DNA of 64,000 nt from Burkholderiaceae bacterium (GTDB taxonomy: Bacteria; Pseudomonadota; Gammaproteobacteria; Burkholderiales; Burkholderiaceae_C): positions 620,001-684,000 of the forward strand of contig JAHCKM010000002.1 of assembly GCA_026125795.1 (NCBI GenBank). Direction: 5' to 3'. Both the position numbers and the translations under genes were made by a program. The notes beneath the pieces are model-generated. The model did not search any database, was not told the origin of the DNA, and saw only the letters and a program-made list of their open reading frames with translations. Positions 32,569 through 43,587 of this stretch are shown here, one piece after another; position 1 is the first letter of the stretch, and each line of letters opens with the position of its first letter.

Positions 32569-33008
32569 GCCGTATCGACGTGACCGAGAAGATCGTGGCC
32601 ACCAAAGTGGCCAAGGGCCTGAAGTGGTCCGACGTCGCCGACAAGGTCGGCCAGAGCAAGGAGTGGGTCACCGCCGCATGCCTCGGCCAGATGACGCTCA
32701 GCGCCGAGCAGGCCGGCGTGGTGGCCGAGATCTTCGGCCTCACGGCCGAGGAGAAGAAGTGGCTGATGGTGGTGCCGTACAAGGGCTCGTTGCCGAGCAG
32801 CGTGCCCACCGATCCGCTGATCTACCGCTTCTACGAACTCGTCAACGTGTACGGCACCACGTTCAAGGAGCTGATCCACGAGGAGTTCGGCGACGGCATC
32901 ATGAGTGCGATCGACTTCAAGATGGACCTGCAGCGTGAGCCCGACCCGAAGGGTGACCGCGTCGCGATCACCATGTCGGGCAAGTTCCTGCCCTACAAGA
33001 CGTACTGA
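32565..33008 (+). CDS. cynS: Cyanate hydratase (cyanase)
   Basis: A 147-residue enzyme that converts cyanate and bicarbonate to ammonia and CO2. The helical N-terminal domain (KGLKWSDVADKVGQSKEWVTAACLGQ) is followed by the catalytic domain; Arg88 and Glu91 in YRFYELVNVYG and Ser114 in DGIMSAIDF correspond to the E. coli Arg96, Glu99 and Ser122 triad. C-terminal VAITMSGKFLPYKTY is diagnostic. Last gene of the cyanate operon. Its ATG sits just after the palindromic repeat, and its translation is probably coupled to the mini-gene at 32494. Confidence 0.97.
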   Translation: MSRIDVTEKIVATKVAKGLKWSDVADKVGQSKEWVTAACLGQMTLSAEQAGVVAEIFGLTAEEKKWLMVVPYKGSLPSSVPTDPLIYRFYELVNVYGTTFKELIHEEFGDGIMSAIDFKMDLQREPDPKGDRVAITMSGKFLPYKTY

Positions 33009-33059
33009 GCAAGCCTCGGCGGGCGTTCGGCGATCAGCCGATAACTCGCCGGAGGCCGG

Positions 33060-33266
33060 TCAGGTCGCGCTCGAGCATGCGGGGGCGCAGACCATCTCGA
33101 TGCGGCCCAGGATGCGCTTGGATTTCAGCGCGGAGCTTTGCCGATGCGCGCCGCACAGGAAGCACGAGCGGGTGTGCCCGACGCCGGCAAAGGGCGATCC
33201 GGGGGTCTTGTTCGAATAGCGCAGGCCGTCTGCGGAAACACGGGTCGAGGGTTCGGGCTTGTTCAT
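33060..33266 (-). CDS. Small putative zinc-ribbon protein
   Basis: 68 residues with two cysteine pairs, CFLCGAHR and VCAPAC, 28 residues apart, suggestive of one zinc site. The N-terminal SADGLRYSNKTPGSPFAGVGHTR block is a pattern recalled from small Burkholderiales hypothetical proteins. ATG 33266 has GGG directly in front. Function unknown; convergent with cynS. Confidence 0.6.
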   Translation of the reverse strand: MNKPEPSTRVSADGLRYSNKTPGSPFAGVGHTRSCFLCGAHRQSSALKSKRILGRIEMVCAPACSSAT

Positions 33267-33330
33267 CCCTATATTGTCGCCGGCTTACGTCTTGATACGG
33301 GTGCCGGCCGGGGCACGGCCAGACCGCCGG

Positions 33331-33615
33331 TCACCGCGGCTGCAAGCCCAGGTTGGAGGACTTGTCCGCGTCGGCCGCGCGCGTGGGACTCGGGGCCAGG
33401 TAGCCATGGAACTTGGACAGCACGTCCTTCGGCACGTCCACTCGGTATTCATCCAGCAGGGCGCACAACTCGATGGCCGTCGGCAGTTCGGCGGCAATGA
33501 CCGCATCGAGTGCGCTGTCCTGCGCGGCACTGATGGCCGCTAGCGCCCGATCCAGCAACCACTGAGATCGGGCGGCAGAGTTGCTCGATCGGGCACACAG
33601 TTCGGTCCAGTTCAT
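33331..33615 (-). CDS. Small hypothetical protein
   Basis: 94 residues, helical, acidic in the middle (AISAAQDSALDAVIAAELPTAIELCALLDEYRVDVPKDVLSKFHGYL). ATG 33615 is preferred over an upstream in-frame start. No family recognised; 169 bases separate it from the divergent SDR gene. Confidence 0.5.
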   Translation of the reverse strand: MNWTELCARSSNSAARSQWLLDRALAAISAAQDSALDAVIAAELPTAIELCALLDEYRVDVPKDVLSKFHGYLAPSPTRAADADKSSNLGLQPR

Positions 33616-33784
33616 GCGGGTCGGTCTCTGTAAAAAGTGCTGATTGGCCATTTTCAGGGCAAATGGCAATCCGGGTCGGCAGTCCAGGTCTTCGCGCGGC
33701 CGCGGCGGGCCGCGCAGGGCGGCGCCGCTTGGCGATCCGCGTCGCGGCGCTGGCTAACATGCGAGCCACCCGCAGGAGCACCGC

Positions 33785-34558
33785 TTGGAATCGAGCCTCG
33801 ACCGCTTCAATCTCGCCGGCCGCACGGCCCTCGTCACCGGTTCCAGCGCCGGCATCGGGCTTGCGTTGGCGCGCGGTCTGGCCGGCGCGGGCGCCGGCCT
33901 GATCCTGAATGCGCGCAACGACAACAAGCTGCAGCAGGCGGCGCGCGCGCTGCGCGACGGGGGCGCCACGGTGCACGCGCTGGCGTTCGACGTGACCGAT
34001 GCGTCGGCGGTCAGCGCCGCGATCGACCGCATCGAGCGCGAGATCGGCGCGATCGACATCCTGGTCAACAACGCCGGCCTGCAGCGCCGTGCACCGTTGG
34101 AGGAGTTTCCCCATGCGCAATGGCACGAGCTGATGAAGACCAACGTCGACAGCGTGTTCTTTGTCGGCCAGGCCGTGGCGCGCCACATGATCGAGCGCAG
34201 GCGCGGCAAGATCATCAACATCTGCTCGGTGCAAAGCGAGCTGGGCCGGCCCCACATCGCGCCCTACACCGCGACCAAAGGCGCGGTGAAGATGCTCACC
34301 AAGGGCATGGCGATCGACTGGGGCCCGCACGGCATCCAGGTCAATGGGCTGGGGCCGGGCTACTTCAAGACCGAGCTGACCCAGGCGCTGGTGAACAACC
34401 CGGACTTCAGCGCCTGGTTGACGGGGCGCACGCCGTCGCGGCGCTGGGGCGACGTCGACGACCTGGTGGGTGCCGCCGTGTTCCTGGCCAGCGACGCCTC
34501 CAACTTCGTCAACGGCCACATCCTCTACGTCGACGGCGGCGTCACCGCCACACTCTGA
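33785..34558 (+). CDS. Gluconate 5-dehydrogenase-like SDR
   Basis: A 257-residue SDR with FNLAGRTALVTGSSAGIGLA, NNAGLQRRAPLEEFP, NICSVQSELGR and catalytic YTATKGA; ending VNGHILYVDGGVTATL. The QRR-PLE-F pattern after NNAG and the C-terminus match IdnO/Gno enzymes that interconvert 5-ketogluconate and gluconate. TTG 33785 is the start, with AGGAG 7 bases ahead. An L-idonate dehydrogenase follows after 18 bases, which supports the assignment. Confidence 0.82.
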   Translation: MESSLDRFNLAGRTALVTGSSAGIGLALARGLAGAGAGLILNARNDNKLQQAARALRDGGATVHALAFDVTDASAVSAAIDRIEREIGAIDILVNNAGLQRRAPLEEFPHAQWHELMKTNVDSVFFVGQAVARHMIERRRGKIINICSVQSELGRPHIAPYTATKGAVKMLTKGMAIDWGPHGIQVNGLGPGYFKTELTQALVNNPDFSAWLTGRTPSRRWGDVDDLVGAAVFLASDASNFVNGHILYVDGGVTATL

Positions 34559-34576
34559 GAACCACAAGAGTCATCC

Positions 34577-35611
34577 ATGGACGCACTCGTCATCCACGCT
34601 CCCAACGACCTGCGCATCGAGCAGGTGCCGACGCCCGAGATGCGGCCGCACCAGCTGCAGGTGCGCGTGCGCTGCGGCGGCATCTGCGGCTCGGACCTGC
34701 ACTACTACCAGCACGGCGGCTTCGGCACCGTGCGCATCCAGGAGCCGATGGTGCTCGGCCACGAGGTGGCCGGCGTGATCGAGGCGGTGGGTGCCGATGT
34801 GCCGGGCTTTCAGCCCGGCGAGCGCGTGGCCATCAGCCCGAGCCGGCCGTGCGGCGTTTGCCGCTATTGCCAGCAAGGCCTGCAGAACCATTGCCTCGAC
34901 ATGCGTTACTACGGCAGCGCCATGCGCACGCCGCACGTGCAGGGCGCATTTCGCCAGCGCATCGTGATCGAGCCGGCGCAGGCGTACCGCCTGGCCGACA
35001 ACGTCAGCGATGCCGAAGGCGCGATGGCCGAGCCGCTGTCGGTGGCCCTGCACGCGGTGCGGCGCGCCGGGCCGCTGCTCGGCCAGCACGTGCTGGTGAC
35101 GGGCTGCGGGCCGATCGGCGCGCTGCTGGTGGTGGCGGCGCGCCGCGCCGGCGCGACGCGCATCGTGGCCACCGACGTGAACAACGCACCGCTGCGCAGC
35201 GCGGCCAAGGTCGGCGCCGACGAGACGGTCAATGTCGCCGAGAACCCCAAGGCGCTCGAGCGCTTCGCCGCCCACAAGGGCAGCTTCGACGTGCTGTTCG
35301 AAGCCAGCGGCAACGAGCTTGCGCTGCGCGGCGCGTTCGATGCGCTGCGCCCGCGCGGCGTGATCGTGCAGGTGGGCCTGGGCGGCGAAATGACGCTGCC
35401 GATCAACACCATCGTCGCCAAGGAGTTCGACCTGCGCGGCGCGTTTCGCTTCCACCAGGAGTTCGAGACCGCGGTGGCGTTGCTCAACAGCGGCCTGGTG
35501 GATCTGAAGCCGCTGATCTCGGCCACCTTGCCCTACCGCGATGCGGCGCGTGCCTTTGCGCTCGCGGCGGACCGGTCGCAGGCGATGAAGGTGGTGCTGA
35601 ACTTCGATTGA
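34577..35611 (+). CDS. idnD: L-idonate 5-dehydrogenase (zinc MDR family)
   Basis: A 344-residue zinc alcohol dehydrogenase. Catalytic zinc ligands in CGGICGSDLHYYQHGG and GHEVAG; structural zinc cysteines in CGVCRYCQQGLQNHC; Rossmann motif VLVTGCGPIGALL. The HYYQHGGFGTVRIQEPMVLGHE stretch is typical of IdnD. Oxidises L-idonate to 5-ketogluconate, which the preceding gluconate 5-dehydrogenase reduces. No idonate permease or gluconokinase is adjacent. Confidence 0.88.
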   Translation: MDALVIHAPNDLRIEQVPTPEMRPHQLQVRVRCGGICGSDLHYYQHGGFGTVRIQEPMVLGHEVAGVIEAVGADVPGFQPGERVAISPSRPCGVCRYCQQGLQNHCLDMRYYGSAMRTPHVQGAFRQRIVIEPAQAYRLADNVSDAEGAMAEPLSVALHAVRRAGPLLGQHVLVTGCGPIGALLVVAARRAGATRIVATDVNNAPLRSAAKVGADETVNVAENPKALERFAAHKGSFDVLFEASGNELALRGAFDALRPRGVIVQVGLGGEMTLPINTIVAKEFDLRGAFRFHQEFETAVALLNSGLVDLKPLISATLPYRDAARAFALAADRSQAMKVVLNFD

Positions 35612-35623
35612 TCGGCGCGCGGC

Positions 35624-35851
35624 CTACGCGCGCCGCAATCGCTTGCCGGTGCGCACCACCACGAACGACCCATCGGACTGCACGTTGCAGGGGTCGTCGC
35701 CGAGGCGGTACTCGCGCAGGCCGACCAGTTCGGCGCCGGGGAAGGACACCGTGCCTTCTTCGAGCACCTCGGTGTATTCGTCGACCACCAGGCGCCGTCC
35801 GCCTTCGTCGACCACCTTGACCATCCCGGTGCGTAGAACGTCGTGCCGCAT
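35624..35851 (-). CDS. Small beta-rich protein of unknown function
   Basis: 75 residues (RHDVLRTGMVKVVDEGGRR, VDEYTEVLEEGTVSFPGAEL), predicted all-beta. ATG 35851 has GGAG 6 bases ahead and is preferred over GTG 35863. Converges with idnD. A pattern seen in Burkholderiales hypothetical proteins; no function known. Confidence 0.6.
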   Translation of the reverse strand: MRHDVLRTGMVKVVDEGGRRLVVDEYTEVLEEGTVSFPGAELVGLREYRLGDDPCNVQSDGSFVVVRTGKRLRRA

Positions 35852-35949
35852 CGCATTCTCCACTTACCCTGGAGCCGGTCGTCAGCGTACGCCGAAAGCG
35901 CGCAATGTGCACACCTGGGTCGCAGCCTCGTTGGCTAGAGTGGCCTTCG

Positions 35950-36171
35950 ATGGCTTCGCTGCACTGCGCCCACTGCACCCGCCGGATCTTCCTGCGGCCG
36001 CAGCAGTTGCCGCCGCTGTCGGGCCTGTGCGTGCCGTGCGGTCACAAGGCTGCCGAGCGACAGAGTCTCGACAGGGCCTGGCGGCGCTTCCGCGAAGGTC
36101 TGCTGCAGCCGGCCCAAGCACCGCTGCGGCCAGCGCCGCTGCTGCCGGCTGCCGACCTGCGGCACCTCTGA
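35950..36171 (+). CDS. Possible small zinc-ribbon protein
   Basis: 73 residues beginning MASLHCAHCTRRIFLRPQQLPPLSGLCVPCGHKAAE, with CxxC...CxxC spacing (17 residues between pairs) that could bind zinc; the rest is Leu/Pro-rich. No ribosome site. Accept with caution. Confidence 0.4.
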   Translation: MASLHCAHCTRRIFLRPQQLPPLSGLCVPCGHKAAERQSLDRAWRRFREGLLQPAQAPLRPAPLLPAADLRHL

Positions 36172-36232
36172 GCCGGCCCGCGCAAGGCGCGTGGCCGCTT
36201 CGGGCGCATGATCGCGCCCAGGTGAACAAGTG

Positions 36233-37216
36233 ATGCGCCGCCTCCTGCGCTGGATCACGCTCGGCCTGCTGGCGCTGGTGCTCGCGGGCGTCACCTACGT
36301 CTGGGTGCAGGCCAATCGCCGCCCGTCGCTCGAAGGGTATGCGCAGGTGCCGCCGGCGCCCGCCGGCGCGGCGATCCGGATCCGATACGCCGGCGTCGCG
36401 ACGCTGCTGTTCGACGATGGCCAGACCGCCTGGATGACCGATGGCTTCTTCACCCGGCCGTCGCTGGCTCGCACGGCGTTCCTGCAGATCGAGCCCGATC
36501 CGGCGGCCATCGAGGCCGGTCTCAGGAGCCTCGGCGTCGACCGGCTGGCGGCGGTCGTTCCGGTGCACTCGCACTACGACCACGCGATGGACGCTCCGCT
36601 GGTGGCGATGCAGACCGGCGCGTTGCTGGTGGGCTCGGAGTCCACGCTGAACGTCGGGCGCGGCCTCGGGCTCCCCGACGCACGCATGCGGCGCGTGCAG
36701 CCGGGTGAGCAACTGAGGTTCGGGCGCTGGACCCTGACCTTCATCGCCTCCAGCCACGTGCCGCTGCCCTTTGCGCGCGCCGGCGTGGTGGAGACCATCG
36801 ACGCGCCGCTGGTACCGCCCGCGCACAGCCTGAAGTGGCGCGAGGGCCAGACCTGGGCCATCGTGGTAGAGCATCCGGCGGGCGCACCGATGCTGGTGCT
36901 GGGCAGCGCCGGCTTCATCCCCGGCGGCCTGCAGGGCGTGCAAGCCGGCACCGTCTTCCTCGGCGTGGGAGGTGCCGGCAAGCAGCCGCCGGCGTACTTG
37001 AGCCAGTGGTGGGACGAGAGCGTCAAGCGCGTCGGTGCGAAGCGCGTGATCCCGATCCATTGGGACGACTTCGGCGAACCGCTGGACAAGCCGCTGCTGG
37101 CGTTTCCGTACCTGATCGACGATCTCGGCGTGACGATGAAGCATCTGACCGCGTGGGCGGCGCGCGATCGGGTGGAGCTGAAGATGCCGCTGCTGTTGAC
37201 GCCGTTCGCGCCCTGA
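36233..37216 (+). CDS. Metallo-beta-lactamase-fold hydrolase with N-terminal membrane anchor
   Basis: About 327 residues. An N-terminal hydrophobic segment (RWITLGLLALVLAGVTYVWV) anchors or exports it. The zinc motif VPVHSHYDHAMD (HxHxDH) is complete, and RYAGVATLLFDDGQTAWMTDGFF precedes it. Late His in SSHVPLPF and IPIHWDDFG supply the remaining ligands. Resembles UlaG/NAPE-PLD-like periplasmic hydrolases; substrate unknown. ATG 36233 (GTG 36230 alternative) follows AGGTGAA. Confidence 0.85.
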   Translation: MRRLLRWITLGLLALVLAGVTYVWVQANRRPSLEGYAQVPPAPAGAAIRIRYAGVATLLFDDGQTAWMTDGFFTRPSLARTAFLQIEPDPAAIEAGLRSLGVDRLAAVVPVHSHYDHAMDAPLVAMQTGALLVGSESTLNVGRGLGLPDARMRRVQPGEQLRFGRWTLTFIASSHVPLPFARAGVVETIDAPLVPPAHSLKWREGQTWAIVVEHPAGAPMLVLGSAGFIPGGLQGVQAGTVFLGVGGAGKQPPAYLSQWWDESVKRVGAKRVIPIHWDDFGEPLDKPLLAFPYLIDDLGVTMKHLTAWAARDRVELKMPLLLTPFAP

Positions 37217-37223
37217 TACCGCG

Positions 37224-39158
<1,935 letters not shown>

Positions 39159-39448
39159 CTTGCCGTTGCCAGGCTTGACCCCCTGGCCGGCGCCATCGCG
39201 ACGCGGCGCATCGAGCGGGGAAGGGTGAGCCGGCTTCAACGTGCTTCGTCGGCCAAATGCCGCGCAGCGACGATCATCGAGTCGAAATCGGCGCGCCCGA
39301 CGCGATAGCAGCCGCAAGCCGTGCGCTGCGATGCTCGAGCGTGGCCGGCAGGCGGTTCGGACACTTGGTTGGGGCTGACAGTGGGATACGGCATGGCGGT
39401 TGCCGCGCAAGAGGCGCCCCCACACGCGGGGACCAGGAGCACATCGAG

Positions 39449-39931
39449 GTGGCTGACGCCGGACTGGCAAGTGGCATGCCCCCGCTGATTGCGGCGGATG
39501 GCCCGGCCGGCGCAGCGGGCGCGGTGCTCTGGCTCGCATCGGGACTGCCGCGCAGCCCCTCGGCTTCGATCGCCGTGTGCCGGGGGATGCCACAGGCACC
39601 GGCGCTGGCACTCTGCACGGCGCTGCAGGCTCGCACCGACTGGCGTGTGCGGTGGGCGCAGGACGGTCAGCGCATGATGCGTCGGCCGATCCATGCGGTG
39701 GCGCCGGGACGCGTCGCACGCCTCGAGGGCGACGGCAATTTCCGCAGGTTGCCGCAATCCGCTCCGGCGCAGCAGCGCATGGCGCGCCCACTCGGCACCC
39801 GGGTACGGCCCGCCTCGCGCAGCACGGCGGCCGCCGCAACGCTGATCCACGCGCCCGACGCGATGGCCCGGTGTCGTGGGCGGCCCGCACCTGGCGACCC
39901 GGAGACCCGGTCACAGCGGGCACGCCCATGA
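39449..39931 (+). CDS. Degenerate CheB methylesterase-like protein
   Basis: About 160 residues from GTG 39449, which has AGGAG 9 bases upstream. It aligns with the first two thirds of a CheB catalytic domain: PLIAADGPAGAAGAVLWLASGLP where CheB has a GASAGG turn, then SASIAVCRGMP for VVVVQHMP, and VRWAQDGQRMMRRPIHAVAPG for the PG-x-VYVAPGG strand. The catalytic Ser and His positions are Pro and Gly, and the region with the Asp is missing. Its stop overlaps the PAS kinase start (ATGA), showing coupled translation. So it is probably expressed but not an esterase. The family link is my own alignment by eye. Confidence 0.5.
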   Translation: MADAGLASGMPPLIAADGPAGAAGAVLWLASGLPRSPSASIAVCRGMPQAPALALCTALQARTDWRVRWAQDGQRMMRRPIHAVAPGRVARLEGDGNFRRLPQSAPAQQRMARPLGTRVRPASRSTAAAATLIHAPDAMARCRGRPAPGDPETRSQRARP

Positions 39932-41061
39932 CACGTTCGAACGCACCGCCGTCCAGCGGGGTCGGCGCGATCCTCGGCCAATCCAACGAATACGCGGTGG
40001 TCGCGCTGTCGGCCGATGGGCGCATCACCGGTTGGTACGGGGCGGCCTCGCGCCTGTTCGGCCACCGCGAGGAAGAGATCATCGGCCGGCCCTTCTCGGT
40101 GCTGTTCACCGAGGCGGACATCGAGAAGGGCATTCCCGAGGTCGAGTTGGAGCTGGCGCGGCACAACGGCCGATCGGAGGACGATCGCTGGCACGCGCGC
40201 AGCGACGGCAGCCGCTTCTGGAGCCACGGCATCGTCAATCGCCACGACGGACCCGGCGCCAAGCTGGTCGGCTTTGTGAAGGTGCTGCGCGACCGCACCG
40301 ACATCCGCATCCGCGAGGAGGCCCTGCGCAACCGCGCCGAACGGCTGACGCAGCAGCTGAGCGAGCAGCGCAACGCGCTGCGCATGCTGGTGCACGAGCT
40401 GCGCAACTCGATGGCGCCGATGGTCAACGCCGCGCACGTGGTGGCCTCGGAGGCGGATGCCGAGCTGAGAGCGCGCATGCACGCCGTGATCGCCCGGCAG
40501 ATCGAGGTCATGCAGCGCGTGCTGCAGGAGGCCGTCGAGGGTCAGTCTCGGCAAGCCGAGGCCCTGCGCGTGGAGCCGGTGGTGATGCAGGACGCCTTGC
40601 GCAGCGTGATCGACGCGCTCGGACCCGATGCGCGCGCCAAGGAACAGTCGTTGGTGCTGGTCTGCCCCGAGGTGCCGCTGACGATCGAGGTGGACCCGCC
40701 GCGCCTGCAGCAGATGGTGCTCAACCTGCTGTCCAACGCCATCAAGTACACGCCGCCGCACGGGCACATCGCGGTCAGCGGCGGCATCGAGGGCGACATG
40801 GCGGTGATCCGCGTCGAGGACGACGGCAGCGGCATCGCGCACGAGAACCTGGAGCGTGTGTTCGACCTGTTCACGCGCGAGAGCGATCAGGATCTGGTGC
40901 CGGGCCTGGGCATCGGCTTGGCGGTGGTCAAGCGCCTGGCATGGCTGCACGGCGGCTTGGTGCAGGCGCGCAGTCCGGGCAAAGGCAAGGGCAGCCAGTT
41001 CGCGCTGCAGTTGCCGCTGCAGCAGCTGCCCCATGCCAGAGCCGCGGACGGCGACCAGTGA
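39928..41061 (+). CDS. PAS-domain sensor histidine kinase
   Basis: A 377-residue soluble kinase. PAS domain at about 15-125 (YAVVALSADGRITGWYGAASRLFGHREEEIIGRPFSVLF ... VLRDRTDIRIREEAL), then a HisKA domain with His156 in LVHELRNSMAP, and an HATPase domain with LLSNAIKYTPP, VEDDGSGI and GLGIGLAVVKRLAWLHGG. This PAS type commonly follows CheB/CheR domains in hybrid sensors, which agrees with the CheB-like gene in front. No receiver gene adjacent. Confidence 0.9.
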   Translation: MTRSNAPPSSGVGAILGQSNEYAVVALSADGRITGWYGAASRLFGHREEEIIGRPFSVLFTEADIEKGIPEVELELARHNGRSEDDRWHARSDGSRFWSHGIVNRHDGPGAKLVGFVKVLRDRTDIRIREEALRNRAERLTQQLSEQRNALRMLVHELRNSMAPMVNAAHVVASEADAELRARMHAVIARQIEVMQRVLQEAVEGQSRQAEALRVEPVVMQDALRSVIDALGPDARAKEQSLVLVCPEVPLTIEVDPPRLQQMVLNLLSNAIKYTPPHGHIAVSGGIEGDMAVIRVEDDGSGIAHENLERVFDLFTRESDQDLVPGLGIGLAVVKRLAWLHGGLVQARSPGKGKGSQFALQLPLQQLPHARAADGDQ

Positions 41062-41366
41062 CCTCGTTCAGGGTCGCCCCCTCGTTCGTGCGTGGCCACG
41101 GACCGCTCGGCACGCGCCGTCGTGCGTGCGATGGCCATGCTCGGCCGGCAAGCAGCAGCCTGGCGCCACGGCGCTGCGAGCGGGCCTGAACCAGCTGCCG
41201 CATGAGGCGCAGGACGTGCAGCAAGCGCCCAGCGCGCAAGTCGGTCGCATCGTGGCGTCTGTGGCCGTGTCGCCCGGCCCGGTATGCGGCTTGCCATACG
41301 TCGCCGATGACCGCGTCTCCTTGGCAAGGGGCCGCGTCACACCGAGTACCACATCAGGAGACGATC
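41062..41366. other. Intergenic stretch without a supported gene
   Basis: About 305 bases between the kinase and hemerythrin genes. A GTG-initiated frame of about 43 codons overlaps the kinase stop but has no recognisable content. The only clear signal is CAGGAGA, the ribosome site for the next gene. Confidence 0.5.
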
Positions 41367-41855
41367 ATGGCAACACGGAACGAAAAGGACGCATGCGACT
41401 TGCTCGACGCCGACCACCGCGCGGTCAAGAAGCTGTTCAACCAGTATGAGGAGCTGGCGGGTTCGTCGGCCCAGCGCTCGATGAAGCAGCGCGTGGAGCT
41501 GGCGCGCGAGATCTGCACGCAGCTTGCAGTGCACGCGCAGATCGAGGAAGAAATCTTCTACCCGCGTCTGCGCGCGGCATTCAAGAAGACCGACCTGCTG
41601 GCAGAAGCCGCGGTCGAGCATGCGAGCGCCAAGGAACTGATCGCGCAGATCGAATCGGGCGACGAGCCCGACGAGGCGTTCGACGCCAAGGTGAAGGTGT
41701 TGGGCGAGTACATCGATCACCACGTGAAGGAAGAGCGCAACGAGATCTTTCCCAAGGCACGCTCCACGCGCGGGCTCGATCTGGTGGCCATGCGAGAGGA
41801 GCTCGCCGCACGCAAGGAAGAGCTGCTGGCCGAGCACAACCAGCTGGCCGCCTGA
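41367..41855 (+). CDS. Hemerythrin HHE-domain protein
   Basis: A 162-residue four-helix protein. Iron ligands of the HHE type are seen in DADHRAVKKLF, LAVHAQIEEEIFYPRL and YIDHHVKEERNEIFP, matching H-HxxxE-H-HxxxE. Binds a di-iron centre; used in O2/NO sensing or iron storage. ATG 41367 is preceded by CAGGAGA. Monocistronic appearance. Confidence 0.92.
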   Translation: MATRNEKDACDLLDADHRAVKKLFNQYEELAGSSAQRSMKQRVELAREICTQLAVHAQIEEEIFYPRLRAAFKKTDLLAEAAVEHASAKELIAQIESGDEPDEAFDAKVKVLGEYIDHHVKEERNEIFPKARSTRGLDLVAMREELAARKEELLAEHNQLAA

Positions 41856-41908
41856 CGCAAGCGGCACCGCTGGCGCGGCGCAAGCCCAGCGGCCCCGGGC
41901 GCCGCGGC

Positions 41909-42679
41909 CTAAGGCTTGCGCGGCGAACCGGCGAGGGACATGGGCCCCGGTTGCACCACCCAGCGGCCGTCGACCAGCACCTCGTGCGGGTTGAAATGGG
42001 CCTTGTAGGCCATCTTCGGGCTCTGGGCGATCCAATAGCCGAGGTACACGTGCGGCAGTTTCAGCAGCTTGGTCTGCTCGATCTGCCACAAGACGCTGTA
42101 GGTGCCGTAACTGCTGCTCTGGTCGGGCTCGTAGAAGGTGTACACCGCCGACAGGCCGTCGTTCAGCACGTCGAGGATCGATACCATGCGCAAGGCGCCC
42201 GAGCCGTCGCTCGACGGCTCGCGAAACTCCACCAAGCGCGAGTTGACGCGGCTTTGCAGCAGGAACTGCGTGTACTGGTCGACCGAGTCGTGGTCCATGC
42301 CGCCGCCGGAGTGCCGGCCCGACTGGTAGCGCAGGTAGAGCTGGTAGTGCTCCGGCAGGAAGCACAGACGCAGCACGCGCGCCTGCAGGTTGCGGTGCGC
42401 CTTCCAGGCGCGGCGCTGGCTGCGCGACGCCTTGAAGCGCTGCACCGGCACGCGCAGCGGCACGCAGGCGCGGCAGCTGTCGCAATACGGCCGGTAGGTG
42501 AACATGCCGCTGCGCCGGAAGCCGTTGGCCACCAGGCCGGAATACGCATCGGCATGGATCAGGTGGCTCGGCGTGGCCACCTGCGAGCGCGCCAGGCGGT
42601 CGGGCAGGTAGCTGCAGGGATAGGGCGCCGTCGCATAGAACTGCAGCGACGACAGCGGGAGCTCTTTCGGGTGCGTCAC
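41909..42679 (-). CDS. bpt: Aspartate/glutamate leucyltransferase (Bpt)
   Basis: A 256-residue transferase that adds leucine to N-terminal Asp/Glu for N-end-rule degradation. Motifs: [15 protein letters not shown] near the N-terminus, the Cys-bearing [25 protein letters not shown], and [22 protein letters not shown] near the C-terminus. GTG 42679 overlaps the stop of aat (GTGA), the usual aat-bpt order. The open frame continues upstream but is not coding. Confidence 0.95.
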   Translation of the reverse strand: MTHPKELPLSSLQFYATAPYPCSYLPDRLARSQVATPSHLIHADAYSGLVANGFRRSGMFTYRPYCDSCRACVPLRVPVQRFKASRSQRRAWKAHRNLQARVLRLCFLPEHYQLYLRYQSGRHSGGGMDHDSVDQYTQFLLQSRVNSRLVEFREPSSDGSGALRMVSILDVLNDGLSAVYTFYEPDQSSSYGTYSVLWQIEQTKLLKLPHVYLGYWIAQSPKMAYKAHFNPHEVLVDGRWVVQPGPMSLAGSPRKP

Positions 42680-43449
42680 GGCGTGGTGGTTTCCTCGGGC
42701 GCGTGGCGCGGCTGGAGACCGAGCTGCGCCCACATCGCAGGATCATAGGTCCAGCGCCTGGGCGTCGCTTGATCCAGGGCGACGGCAAGGTGTTTTTCGA
42801 AAGCGGCGCGCGGCACCTCGCGCGCGCCGAACGATGCCAGGTGGCGCGTGTGCTGCTGGCAGTCGATCAGCTCGATGCCGTGCACCCGGCAAAACGCCAC
42901 CAGCGCCGCGAGCGCGATCTTGGAGGCGTCGGTGCGCCAGCTGAACATCGATTCGCCGAAGAACATGCGGCCGATGCACACGCCGTACAGGCCACCGACG
43001 AGTTCGCCGTCGATCCAGGTCTCGAAGCTGTGCACGCGTCCTTCGTCGTGCCACTCGCTGTAGGCGCGCACCATCGCCGGCACGATCCAGGTGCCGTGCT
43101 GGCCCTCGCGCGGCACCTGAGCGCACGCGCCGATCACGCGGTAGGCGTCGTGGTCGATGCGGATCTCGCACCCGGGTGTGGCGATGAACCGGCGCAGCGT
43201 CTTGGTCAGCGAGCGCGACAGCCTGAACTCGCGCACCGGCAGCACCATGCGAGGATCGGGCGTCCACCACAGCACGGGCTGGCCGTTGCCGTACCAGGGG
43301 AAGACGCCGCGGCGGTAGGCCTCTTCGAGGCGCTGGGTGTTCAGGCGGCCGCCCGCGCACAACAGCCCGGGCGCGTCGCTGCCGGGACCGAGGGCACGGC
43401 GCGTCGCAGGCAGCGGCGCCGTGTCGTCGATCCAGGTCAGCTCGTGCAT
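42676..43449 (-). CDS. aat: Leucyl/phenylalanyl-tRNA--protein transferase (Aat)
   Basis: A 257-residue enzyme transferring Leu or Phe from tRNA to N-terminal Arg/Lys. Motifs: [23 protein letters not shown], and [21 protein letters not shown]; the Cys/Gln-rich [18 protein letters not shown] follows. All typical of Aat. ATG 43449 (GGGG before it) or ATG 43458 is the start. Upstream of bpt in the same operon. Confidence 0.95.
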   Translation of the reverse strand: MHELTWIDDTAPLPATRRALGPGSDAPGLLCAGGRLNTQRLEEAYRRGVFPWYGNGQPVLWWTPDPRMVLPVREFRLSRSLTKTLRRFIATPGCEIRIDHDAYRVIGACAQVPREGQHGTWIVPAMVRAYSEWHDEGRVHSFETWIDGELVGGLYGVCIGRMFFGESMFSWRTDASKIALAALVAFCRVHGIELIDCQQHTRHLASFGAREVPRAAFEKHLAVALDQATPRRWTYDPAMWAQLGLQPRHAPEETTTP

Positions 43450-43587
43450 GGTCCCCATGATGCTCAGGCCGGTCGCACCGGCGTGCGGCCGTGCGAACGG
43501 GCCCCAGTCCCCCCGGTGTTCCACCAACAGCAGGTTTGACGCCCAGCCGCGATGATGCACTCAGCCGCAGCCCGCAGGGGAGCCCTC

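Noticed and set aside
39159-40511. Long N-terminal extension of FtsH
   Set aside because: The frame is open but the sequence before the first membrane segment is antisense to the CheB-like and PAS kinase genes and unlike any FtsH.
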